From Oceanobacillus sp. HTM 045 (GTDB taxonomy: Bacteria > Pseudomonadota > Alphaproteobacteria > Rhodobacterales > Rhodobacteraceae), in the NCBI GenBank assembly GCA_009733745.1, contig WNWL01000002.1:186001-250000 (forward strand): a stretch of DNA of 64,000 bases, given 5' to 3'. Under the pieces are notes generated by a model, which worked only from the letters and a program-made list of their open reading frames with translations, had not been told where the DNA came from and made no database searches. Below, in pieces: positions 8,966 to 16,059 of the stretch. The translations under genes and the position numbers were made by a program. Each line of letters starts with the position of its first letter. Within the stretch, counting starts at the first letter, position 1.

Positions 8966-10264
8966 TCAACCGCGCTGGTTCCACATCTGCCCGTAGGCCT
9001 CCATGTGCTTCTTCAGGAGGTCTCCGTGCGCCGCGTACCAGTCGGGGATCGAGCGCATCTCCTTGATCACCGCCTTGCCGTCCTCGATCACCACCACCGG
9101 CCAGTTGCCGACCAGCGCGTTGTTGATCCCGAACAGGTCCTCGCCCCACCAGTCGGCCTCGCCGAAGGCATGGAGGCCCTTGCCGCCGTCCTGCATCGCC
9201 GCGAGCACCGCTTCCGGCTCGACCGAGCCCGCCTTCTCGGCGGCTGCCTTCCAGAGGTCCATGATCGAGGCGTATTCCCAGCTCACCGCGCCCCACTCGC
9301 CTGGGTGCCGCTCGTTGTAGACCTCGAAGAACCGGTTCGGGTCGCGGAAGTTGATGCCCTCCGCGTTCAGCGCCGGATCGTCGAAGTCCGGGAACTGGAA
9401 GACGAAGCCTTCCATGAACTCCTTCGAGGTCTTGGCGATGATCTGGTCGTAGAAGTCCGCCGTGCAGGAGATGATCTGCCCCTTGTAGCCCTGCTGGAAG
9501 AGCTGCTCGCAGATCGGGTGCACGTAGTCGGAATAGCAGGTGTCGAGGCAGACGATGTCCGGGTTCCCGGCGATCAGCCGGGTGACCACCGGCGCGAAGT
9601 CCGTCGTCGCCGGGTCGAACAGGAGCGGCTCCTCCAGCATTTCGATCCCGGCCGCCTCGAACGCCGCGAGATAGGTCGCGACCGAGGGCAGGCCCAGCGC
9701 GTCGTCCTGCGCGCACATCACCGCCGTCTTGAGGTCGGGCTTGTTCTCCGCCAGCCAGGCGACGCCGGTGACGTTGTAGACCGGGTGCACCTCGGCCGGC
9801 GCGACCAGCGTCGGCGTGTCGGGCGAGAGGTCCGAGGGCAGCAGCGTCGAGAACAGCATCCCCGTCCGGTCCGCCACCGGCTGCACGCCGGGCCAGGTGT
9901 CGCCGCCGAGCATCATGATGAAACTGACCCCGTCCTCGCGGATCAGCTTGGTCGCGCCGGTGCGGGCCACCGCCGGATCATACTCGTTATCGTAGGAGAC
10001 GAACTCCACCTTGCGGTTCCCGTCCGGCAGCTTGATGCCGCCTTCCTCGTTCACCCACTCGGCCCAGATCTGGCACCCGTCGAGACCGGGCTTGCCCCAT
10101 GCGGCCACCGGGCCGGTGAGCGGTGCGAGAAAGCCGATGCGGACCACGTCGTCGGCCGCGCGCGCCGCCGAACCCAGGCCCGAGAGCGCGCTCGCGCCGA
10201 TCAGAGAGGACGTCGTCTTGAGAAACCGACGGCGCCCGATCGAGAATCTGCGGAAGTCGACCAT
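8966..10264 (-). CDS. Tat-exported ABC transporter substrate-binding protein (HAAT/amide-urea type)
   Basis: Periplasmic type-I binding protein, 432 residues. A twin-arginine signal (GRRRFLKT, cleavage near ARA-ADD, ~residue 37) implies folded export, as for urea/amide-type receptors. The mature protein starts VRIGFLAPLTGPVAAWG and has two Rossmann lobes (Peripla_BP_6). AGGGGGA precedes ATG 10264. It heads the operon that continues into livHMGF. The ligand is unknown; proximity to a Rieske/GcvT-like demethylation operon makes a methylated or aromatic solute a reasonable guess, not a demonstration. Confidence 0.9.
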   Translation of the reverse strand: MVDFRRFSIGRRRFLKTTSSLIGASALSGLGSAARAADDVVRIGFLAPLTGPVAAWGKPGLDGCQIWAEWVNEEGGIKLPDGNRKVEFVSYDNEYDPAVARTGATKLIREDGVSFIMMLGGDTWPGVQPVADRTGMLFSTLLPSDLSPDTPTLVAPAEVHPVYNVTGVAWLAENKPDLKTAVMCAQDDALGLPSVATYLAAFEAAGIEMLEEPLLFDPATTDFAPVVTRLIAGNPDIVCLDTCYSDYVHPICEQLFQQGYKGQIISCTADFYDQIIAKTSKEFMEGFVFQFPDFDDPALNAEGINFRDPNRFFEVYNERHPGEWGAVSWEYASIMDLWKAAAEKAGSVEPEAVLAAMQDGGKGLHAFGEADWWGEDLFGINNALVGNWPVVVIEDGKAVIKEMRSIPDWYAAHGDLLKKHMEAYGQMWNQRG

Positions 10265-10331
10265 GTGTTTCCCCCTGTTATAGGTTTGTGTTTGTGCAGG
10301 GAGCCTAGCACCGCTTGGGCAAATTGGGATG

Positions 10332-10347
10332 TACCTTTTTTGGTACG
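10332..10347. promoter_or_regulatory. Palindrome upstream of the transporter operon
   Basis: GTACC-(T)6-GGTAC in the 290-nt spacer between the binding-protein gene and the Crp-family gene. The 5-bp arms flank an A/T hexamer. It lies about 70 nt upstream of the binding-protein start, a plausible operator position. Confidence 0.4.
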
Positions 10348-10365
10348 GGATCGACCCAGATCGCT

Positions 10366-10389
10366 TGATTGGTCTGGTATTGGATCAAT
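10366..10389. promoter_or_regulatory. TTGAT-N14-ATCAA inverted repeat, candidate operator
   Basis: TTGAT and ATCAA arms 14 nt apart, with ATTGG direct repeats inside. The arms match FNR/Crp-type half sites but the spacing is much wider than the usual 4-6 nt, so the match may be fortuitous. It lies in the AT-richest part of the spacer. Confidence 0.3.
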
Positions 10390-10554
10390 TCGTGCCCCGA
10401 AACCGGCGTTTTCTGCATTCTCCCCGACCATGCGAGTCGGGGCAGCCGGCCTCCGGTTCGCCAATTCCGCGGGCGCCCGCCGCCCGCTTTCGCCGTCGGG
10501 GCGAACGCGCGCAGGTGCGAGTCGCAACGCCCGAAAGGCACCGGGAGCCCGCCC

Positions 10555-11235
10555 CTAGAGCGGCTCGGTCAGTTGCTCTTCCAGCGCGTGGATGGAGGGG
10601 ATCTCCAGCTTCCGCCCCCTCTTCACCAGCAGGCCGGTGCGCGTCAGGTTGCCGAGCTCCTTCGTCACCGCCTCGCGGTGCGTGCCGATATAGCTGGCAA
10701 GGTCGAAATGGGTCGGCATGTCCGCCAGCAGCACGGTGTCGCGCTCCGGCTCCACGTCGCGGGCGCGGCGCACGAGGTAGCGCAGCAGGCGTTCGCGCAC
10801 GATCTGGGTCTGTATGTCGAACAGCCGCTCGGTCATCCGCCTGATCTGGCTGGACAGGTGGATCATGAGCTGTTTCGCGAAGCCAGGAGAGGCGGCGAGC
10901 AGCCCGTCGAGCGCGTCCTCGTCGAGCAGGCCGACGCGCGCCGTGCCGCGCGCGGTGACGCAGGCGCTCCGCGGGAGGCCGTCGAGCGCCGACAGCTCGC
11001 CGAAGATGTCGCCGGGCCGGACCTCCCGGAACATCACCACCTTGCCGTCATGGGAAAACTGCGAGACCACCGCCGCCCCCTCGATCAGCACGCAGAGATT
11101 GCGGGTCTCGTCGTCCACCTCGAGGATCATCGCGCCGTCCTGGTAGAGCCGCGGCGTGAGCTTTGACTGCAGCGCCAGCCGGTCCGCGACCGACAGCTTG
11201 CCGACGAACCCGCTCTCGAAGTTCTCGATCCTCAT
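10555..11235 (-). CDS. Crp-type regulator with cyclic-nucleotide-binding signature
   Basis: 226-residue Crp/Fnr family protein. The beta-roll carries FGELSALDGLPRSACVTA, which matches the phosphate-binding cassette of true cAMP receptors (G-E-L ... P-R-S-A). Cyclic-nucleotide control is therefore more likely here than for the Crp/Fnr protein at 4302-5060. The C-terminal winged helix (FDLASYIGTHREAVTKELGNL) is complete. It is transcribed toward the ABC-transporter operon and is a candidate regulator of it. Confidence 0.9.
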   Translation of the reverse strand: MRIENFESGFVGKLSVADRLALQSKLTPRLYQDGAMILEVDDETRNLCVLIEGAAVVSQFSHDGKVVMFREVRPGDIFGELSALDGLPRSACVTARGTARVGLLDEDALDGLLAASPGFAKQLMIHLSSQIRRMTERLFDIQTQIVRERLLRYLVRRARDVEPERDTVLLADMPTHFDLASYIGTHREAVTKELGNLTRTGLLVKRGRKLEIPSIHALEEQLTEPL

Positions 11236-11399
11236 CGCCCCCGCCCCCCGGCCGGCACCTCACCTGGTGCAGCATAGCACGCGCAGGACGGGAAACATCG
11301 CCCGATCAGTCGCCAGACGTGCCCTGTGGCGCACGCTACATCTTCTCCGGGCCGATTCGGCGATCCTGACCCTGCGTAATGGAGCGAGGAGGAACGAAG

Positions 11400-11648
11400 A
11401 TGATCCGCCGCCCGAAAGAGCCCAAATCCCGCGAGACCCAGGCCGAGCGTTACTGGCGCAGCTATGTCGACGACGGCGAGTTCGGCCCCGGCGCGGCGGT
11501 CGTGATCATGGCGGTCCTGCTGGCGGCCAGCCTGATCCTGCCGAAGCACGACCTCGGCGAGGTCTCCAACGCGGCGCCGGCAACCGGCGAGCATGTCCTG
11601 CTGACCGACACCGCGGCCCGCGCGACCTTCTGGAACAGGGGCGCCTGA
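11400..11648 (+). CDS. Small single-TM protein
   Basis: 82 residues. A charged N-terminus (MIRRPKEPKSRETQ) leads to one hydrophobic segment (GAAVVIMAVLLAASLIL, ~37-53) and a short, presumably periplasmic tail. GAGGAGG 8 nt before ATG 11400 decides the start over an in-frame ATG at 11379 that overlaps the ribosome-binding site. It diverges from the Crp-type gene. No family recognised. Confidence 0.65.
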   Translation: MIRRPKEPKSRETQAERYWRSYVDDGEFGPGAAVVIMAVLLAASLILPKHDLGEVSNAAPATGEHVLLTDTAARATFWNRGA

Positions 11649-11775
11649 AACCACAGGTGACCGGCAGGTCCCGTGCGGGCACCCCGCGCGCGCCCTCAAA
11701 CGATCCCCCGGAACCCGGCCGCCAGCCCCGCTCCATTACGCCCCGGGAAAGGCAGCCACCCCTCCTGAAGCCCCT

Positions 11776-12441
11776 TCAGTCCGTCAGCACGAGGTTGTTG
11801 ATGTGCGCCGACAGGCGCGCGAGCATCAGCTCCCGGTCGCCCTGCTCCAGCGCCTCGATCATCCCGTCATGCTGATCGACCAGCAGCTTGAGGCTGGTGA
11901 ACTCGACATTGTAGGCGCGGGCGAGCTGGAAATGCAGGAAGCCGAAGGACAGGTTGCGGTACTGGTCCGAGATAAACACGTTCCGCGCCAGCCCGACCAG
12001 CGTCTGGTGGAACTCGCTGTTCAGGTTGCCCCACTCTACCATGACGCCGCGCTTGCCGCGCTCCACGACCTTGCGCATCCGGTTGTTGAGCCGCTTCAGC
12101 GTCCGGATCTCGGCCGGCGTTGCATTGCCGAAGCCGAGCGAGACGGCGGAAATCTCGAACAGCTCACGGAACTGCACGAACTGCGCGAACTCCTCCGCCG
12201 TGGGCCGGGCAGCGACGAAATAGCCCCGGTTCGGCTCGGCATGGACCAGCCGCGAGGCCAGCAGCCGTGCCAACGCCTCGCGCACCGGGATCATGCTCAC
12301 GCCATGCTGGTCGGCGATCTTCTTGATGCCGATATGCGCACCGGGCGCGAGCTGGCCCGAGATGATCATCTCGCGGATCTGGACGACGAGCCGGTCGACG
12401 AGGCTGACCGGCTCGATCAATGTACCGCCATGTCTGGTCAC
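11776..12441 (-). CDS. GntR/FadR-family regulator (FCD domain)
   Basis: 221 residues. The N-terminal winged helix (LVVQIREMIISGQLAPGAHIGIKKIADQHGVSMIPVREALARL) is followed by an FCD ligand-binding domain with the conserved acidic/His metal-site pattern (EFHQTLV, QHDGMIEAL). GTG 12441, after GGGAGAGG with a 5-nt gap, is the best start. It is the last gene of the panB-like/Rieske/GcvT operon (95-nt gap), so it probably autoregulates, with the palindrome at 15734-15751 as a candidate site. Confidence 0.9.
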   Translation of the reverse strand: MTRHGGTLIEPVSLVDRLVVQIREMIISGQLAPGAHIGIKKIADQHGVSMIPVREALARLLASRLVHAEPNRGYFVAARPTAEEFAQFVQFRELFEISAVSLGFGNATPAEIRTLKRLNNRMRKVVERGKRGVMVEWGNLNSEFHQTLVGLARNVFISDQYRNLSFGFLHFQLARAYNVEFTSLKLLVDQHDGMIEALEQGDRELMLARLSAHINNLVLTD

Positions 12442-12536
12442 TGCGCCGCCTCTCCCGGTTGCCGCTCCCTCCAGTAGTACGTCCGGCGCCCCTCGCTCAA
12501 GAGACCGCCTTTCCCGCACCGGCCCCGGACAGCGGG

Positions 12537-13640
12537 TCAGATGAACGGCAGCTCGCGCAGCGTGCCGGGCATCAGCGTGCCGTGCTTCAGCACCTCGACC
12601 CGGTCCCCCGGCTTGCAGTCGCGGGAGATCAGGACGAAGCCGATCAGCGCCTCCAGCCGCGGCGACCAGCAGCCGTTGGTCATGCTGCCGACCTTCCGGC
12701 CATCCGCCGTCACGTCGTACCAGATCGCGTGGCCCGGCACCGGCGTCGCGTCGTCCAGCACCACGCCAAGCTGGTGGCGCTTCGGACCCTCCTCCCGGAT
12801 CCGGCGCAGCGCCCTGATGCCGATCACCTCGTCGTCGAGGTCGAGGTTGACGTAACGGTCCAGCCGCACCTCGAACGGGTTGGTGTCGTTGTCGGTGTCG
12901 CCGCCATAGGAGAGCAGCCCGCTCTCGATCCGCTCCACCGGGCTCGGATTGCCCGGCCCGATCCCCCAGGGCGCGCCGGCCTCGCGCATGATGTTCCAGA
13001 GATCGGTGCCCCGGCTGCCGTCGCAGAGATAGAGCTCGAACCCGCCCTGCTTGGAATAGCCCGACCTCGCGATCTTGAGCGGGATGTTCTCGATCTGCGC
13101 GTCGGCGAACCAGAAGAACTTCAGCGTGCGCACCCAGTCGCCGAACACCGCGGCGACCACGTCCTCCGCCTTCGGCCCCTGCACCGCGAGGGGCGAGACA
13201 TCGGGCTCGGTGACCTTCACGTCGAAGCCGCGCTCGGCCGCGATGCCGCGCGCCCACATCAGCATGTTGTTGTCGGCGATCGAGAGCCAGAACAGGTTGT
13301 CGTCGAGCTTGAGCACCACGGGGTCGTTGAGCAGCGCGCCCTGGTGGTCGCACATGGGCACGTACTTGCCCTGGTTGATGAAGCAGTTCGACATGTCGCG
13401 GACGCAGAGGATCTGCGTCAGCCGCGCCGCGTCCGGCCCCTCGATCTGAACCTGCCGCTGCACGCCGACGTCCCACAGGCTGACCCCGTTCAGGAGCCGG
13501 CCATACTCGCCCGCCGGGTCGCCGTAGGAGACCGGCATCAGCATCTTGTTGTAGGGCGAGAAGGCGGTCACGCCCTCCATCACCGTCGCCTCGTAGAAGG
13601 GGGATGTGCGCAGGCGCGTGTTCGGTCCGATCTCGGCCAT
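12537..13640 (-). CDS. GcvT/DmdA-like tetrahydrofolate-dependent methyltransferase
   Basis: 367 residues, aminomethyltransferase (GcvT) fold; the family transfers a methyl or aminomethyl group to THF. The pattern resembles DMSP demethylase DmdA along its length: an N-terminal RTSPF...YNKMLMP, SLWDV, VRDMSN, DPVVLKL, the shared EPDVSPLAVQGPKA block, and SKQGGFELYL followed by ERIESGLLSYGGD. It is not confidently DmdA, since these blocks are shared with other DmdA-like clades. Its neighbours are a Rieske oxygenase and a PanB-like protein, suggesting demethylation with capture of the C1 unit. It lies 111 nt after the Rieske gene. Confidence 0.85.
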   Translation of the reverse strand: MAEIGPNTRLRTSPFYEATVMEGVTAFSPYNKMLMPVSYGDPAGEYGRLLNGVSLWDVGVQRQVQIEGPDAARLTQILCVRDMSNCFINQGKYVPMCDHQGALLNDPVVLKLDDNLFWLSIADNNMLMWARGIAAERGFDVKVTEPDVSPLAVQGPKAEDVVAAVFGDWVRTLKFFWFADAQIENIPLKIARSGYSKQGGFELYLCDGSRGTDLWNIMREAGAPWGIGPGNPSPVERIESGLLSYGGDTDNDTNPFEVRLDRYVNLDLDDEVIGIRALRRIREEGPKRHQLGVVLDDATPVPGHAIWYDVTADGRKVGSMTNGCWSPRLEALIGFVLISRDCKPGDRVEVLKHGTLMPGTLRELPFI

Positions 13641-13751
13641 TCCGGTCGTCCTTCGCTGTGCGGCCGCGGAGCCTCCGGGCCGGGTTGATCGCTGCTTGCA
13701 GGCGCCGGGCGGCCCCGTTTCGCCGGAGCAGGACGCGCCGCCGGCGCCGTC

Positions 13752-14837
13752 TCAGGCCCCGCGCTCGGCGTCGAGCTTCCGCTTGAGGATCTGGCGCACC
13801 CGCACCCCCGCGCCATCGGCGGCGAGGTTGATCTCGGGATAGTCCAGCCCGCGCGGATCGATCGTCACCTGCGCCTGAATCTTTTGCAGCAGATCCTTGT
13901 CCTCGTCGAAGGCGGCAACGACGTTCCGTCGCGTCTTTTCGGCAACCTCGTCCGGTATGCCCGGCACGTCGAAGGCGGCGCCCCAGAAATAATGCGTCCT
14001 GCCGCGCACCGAGGGGGTCACGATGTGGCAGCCGCGCACGAGGTAGTCGACCCGCTCGCCCGGCTTCGCGTCGATGTCGTGCACGTTCCAGTCGGAGAAG
14101 GAGACGGCGAGCGAGGGCATCCGCCCCTCCTGCTCGCGCTTGACCACCTTGCCGTCCTCGAAGCCGAACCCGGCGCAGAACAGCGGGCTCAGCGGCGAGG
14201 GCGCGAAGTCCTGCCGGTAGACCACCGTCTCGCCCTCCATCGAGACCTCGGGCACGTTGTCCCAGTCGCTCTGCTTGAAGGTGTTGGCGTGGAGGAAGGC
14301 GATGTGGGTCAGGTCCAGCACGTTCTCGCGGATCAGCACCCAGTTCGCCCCCACCTCCATGTAGCCGGTCACGAAGGACCAGTCCGGGTCGGTGGTGTAG
14401 CTCATGTCCACCGGGTCGTGGTCGATCTTCTCCGGGTCGCCCATCCAGATCCAGACGAAGGCGCCCGACTCGCGCAGCGGGAAGCTCTGCACCTTCGCCG
14501 ATTTCGGCACGGTGTTCTGGGTCGGCACCTTCGCGCACACCCCGTCCGCGCCGAACTGCATCCCGTGATAGGGGCAGACGATCCGGTCGTCGATCACCCG
14601 GCCGTCCGAGAGCGGCGCCCAGCGATGCGGGCAGCGGTTGTCGAGCGCGACCGGCGTGCCGTCCGACAGCCGGTAGAGCACCACCGGCCGCTCCAGCAGC
14701 CAGCGCGCCATCGGCGTCGCGGTCACCTCGTCGACCCGCGCCGCGCACCACCACATGTTGCGCGGGTAGTTGTCCTCCAGCATGCCGTTCGGGATCAGCT
14801 GCGCGCCCTTCCTGAGCGCCTTGGCCTGTTCGTTCAT
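13752..14837 (-). CDS. VanA-like Rieske non-heme iron oxygenase
   Basis: 361 residues. The Rieske [2Fe-2S] site reads CPHR...CPYHGM (Cys-x-His-x16-Cys-x2-His). The mononuclear iron site is in the C-terminal half: ENVLDLTHIAFLH supplies Asn/Asp and the two His. This is the architecture of vanillate O-demethylase-type oxygenases, which hydroxylate a methyl group and release formaldehyde. No ferredoxin-reductase (VanB) gene is adjacent, so electrons must come from elsewhere. Its ATG overlaps the panB-like stop (ATGA), i.e. they are co-translated. Confidence 0.88.
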   Translation of the reverse strand: MNEQAKALRKGAQLIPNGMLEDNYPRNMWWCAARVDEVTATPMARWLLERPVVLYRLSDGTPVALDNRCPHRWAPLSDGRVIDDRIVCPYHGMQFGADGVCAKVPTQNTVPKSAKVQSFPLRESGAFVWIWMGDPEKIDHDPVDMSYTTDPDWSFVTGYMEVGANWVLIRENVLDLTHIAFLHANTFKQSDWDNVPEVSMEGETVVYRQDFAPSPLSPLFCAGFGFEDGKVVKREQEGRMPSLAVSFSDWNVHDIDAKPGERVDYLVRGCHIVTPSVRGRTHYFWGAAFDVPGIPDEVAEKTRRNVVAAFDEDKDLLQKIQAQVTIDPRGLDYPEINLAADGAGVRVRQILKRKLDAERGA

Positions 14838-15688
14838 CGCTCTTGCTCCCTCAGTATGCGGTCCAGTCGCTCGGCTTCCTCAGGCTTCATCCGGTAGGAG
14901 TGGTCGGCATCGGGAAACGCGCCCGAGCGCACCTCCCCGGCATAGGCGGCGAAGGCCCCGACCGCGATCTCGGCGAGGTTCGCGTAGCGCTTGGCGAATT
15001 TCGGCTTGAACGTGTCGAACGCGCCCAGCAGGTCGTAGCCGTTCAGCAGCTGGCAGGTGCCCGCCGCCCCCGCGCCGATCGAGAAGGTGAATATCTCCAC
15101 CGCCTCGTCCACCGCCTTGCCGACCTCGTAGGGCATGGCCTCGATCTCCATGCCGATCGCGCCCGCCTCCTCAATGGCGCGGGCTTTGTCGATGATCTCC
15201 AGCGCCGCCTCCGCGGTGCGGCCCTGCGTCCTGAACCCGCCGAAGCGGTGGACGTAATGCGGCTGCAGCCCGACATGGCTCATCACCGGCACGCCGGCAT
15301 CGGCCACCGCCTTGATGATCCCGAATTTCTCGCGCCCGCCCTGCAGCTTGATCGCGTCGGCGCCGCTCTCCTTCATCATCCGCACGGCATTGTGCACGGC
15401 CATGTCGACCGTCGCGTAGGAGCCGTAGGGCATGGAAACCAGACACATCGTGTTCGGCGCGCCCCGGCGCACCGCGCGGGTGTGCTCGATCATCTGGTCC
15501 ACGGTCATGGCCAGCGTGTTCTCGTGGCCGTAGAGCGTCATCCCGAGGCTGTCGCCCACCCCGACGATGTCGACCCCCGCCCGCGCGGCCCAGGTCGCGG
15601 TCAGCACCTCGCCGACCGCCACCATCACGAGCCGGTCCCCAGCGCGCTTGCGCTCCGCAAGCTCCGGGATCGTGAGTTTCCTGGCCAT
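14834..15688 (-). CDS. PanB-like (ketopantoate hydroxymethyltransferase family) protein with altered metal site
   Basis: 284 residues, KPHMT (alpha/beta)8 fold; true PanB moves a hydroxymethyl from methylene-THF to 2-oxoisovalerate. Fold motifs are clear: GDSLGM (Asp46), AVRRGAP, MPYGSY, KLQGG (Lys114), GLQPH and a conserved Glu183 matching the E. coli PanB general base Glu181. However, the positions matching the E. coli Mg ligands Asp84 and Glu114 are Ser85 and Gln116, and the usual TAYD near the N-terminus is AVGE. It is probably not the housekeeping PanB. ATG 15688 is chosen, after GGTGGAAG. It is first in an operon with the Rieske and GcvT-like genes, behind an AT-rich promoter. Confidence 0.82.
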   Translation of the reverse strand: MARKLTIPELAERKRAGDRLVMVAVGEVLTATWAARAGVDIVGVGDSLGMTLYGHENTLAMTVDQMIEHTRAVRRGAPNTMCLVSMPYGSYATVDMAVHNAVRMMKESGADAIKLQGGREKFGIIKAVADAGVPVMSHVGLQPHYVHRFGGFRTQGRTAEAALEIIDKARAIEEAGAIGMEIEAMPYEVGKAVDEAVEIFTFSIGAGAAGTCQLLNGYDLLGAFDTFKPKFAKRYANLAEIAVGAFAAYAGEVRSGAFPDADHSYRMKPEEAERLDRILREQER

Positions 15689-15733
15689 CTTCCACCCAAT
15701 CGTCTTTGCTGGATAGCATAATATATAATATCT

Positions 15734-15751
15734 AATCTCGACAACGAGATT
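15734..15751. promoter_or_regulatory. AATCTCG-N4-CGAGATT palindrome at the panB-like promoter
   Basis: Perfect 7-bp arms about 46-63 nt upstream of ATG 15688. A very AT-rich stretch (TATTATATATTATG on the minus strand) lies between them, most likely the -10 region, with TTGTCG inside the palindrome as a candidate -35. Best guess: operator of the GntR protein encoded in the same operon. Confidence 0.5.
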
Positions 15752-15961
15752 CCGACACATCGGGGTGGAAGTTCAACATGGCTACCGGCGTGGAGTTCCT
15801 CCACTGAGCGGAGCATTCACATGGCCCGTGTCGAAGAGGCCACGGGAGGGGATAGCACTACCCGCTGTGCCAAGGCCCTGCCCTGAGAGGCTTCCCCCCA
15901 CGTTCGCCGTCCGGGTGCCGGCATCGAAGAGACGAGAGGCAAGGCTTCTCCCGAAGTGAAA

Positions 15962-15996
15962 GGCGGGCCGTCGGGGCAACTTCCCGACTGCCCGCC
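15962..15996 (-). terminator. Terminator-like hairpin ending the peroxidase/protease operon
   Basis: GGCGGGC-c-GTCGGG-loop(7)-CCCGAC-t-GCCCGCC: 13 pairs with one C/T mismatch, followed on the minus strand by CTTTCACTTC. It lies 63 nt after the stop of the multi-TM gene, the last gene of the 16-24 kb operon. Confidence 0.6.
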
Positions 15997-16059
15997 CAGG
16001 ATGGCGCCGTCTTGCACCAGCAGCACTAAGAACGCACTTCGGGCCCGCTATTTCTAAAC

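Larger units (their letters stand above)
15689..16059. other. Spacer with panB-like promoter and upstream terminator
   Basis: A 371-nt region between two minus-strand units. It holds an AT-rich promoter patch (about 15705-15735) and palindrome next to the panB-like gene and a long hairpin (15962-15996) ending the upstream operon. The remaining ~200 nt show no convincing gene. Confidence 0.5.

Noticed and set aside
12537-13640. True DMSP demethylase DmdA or glycine-cleavage T protein
   Set aside because: Shares DmdA-like blocks but genomic context (Rieske, PanB-like) differs and no gcvH/gcvP is adjacent; kept as DmdA/GcvT-like.
14834-15688. Housekeeping panB
   Set aside because: Two Mg-ligand positions are substituted and panC is not adjacent.
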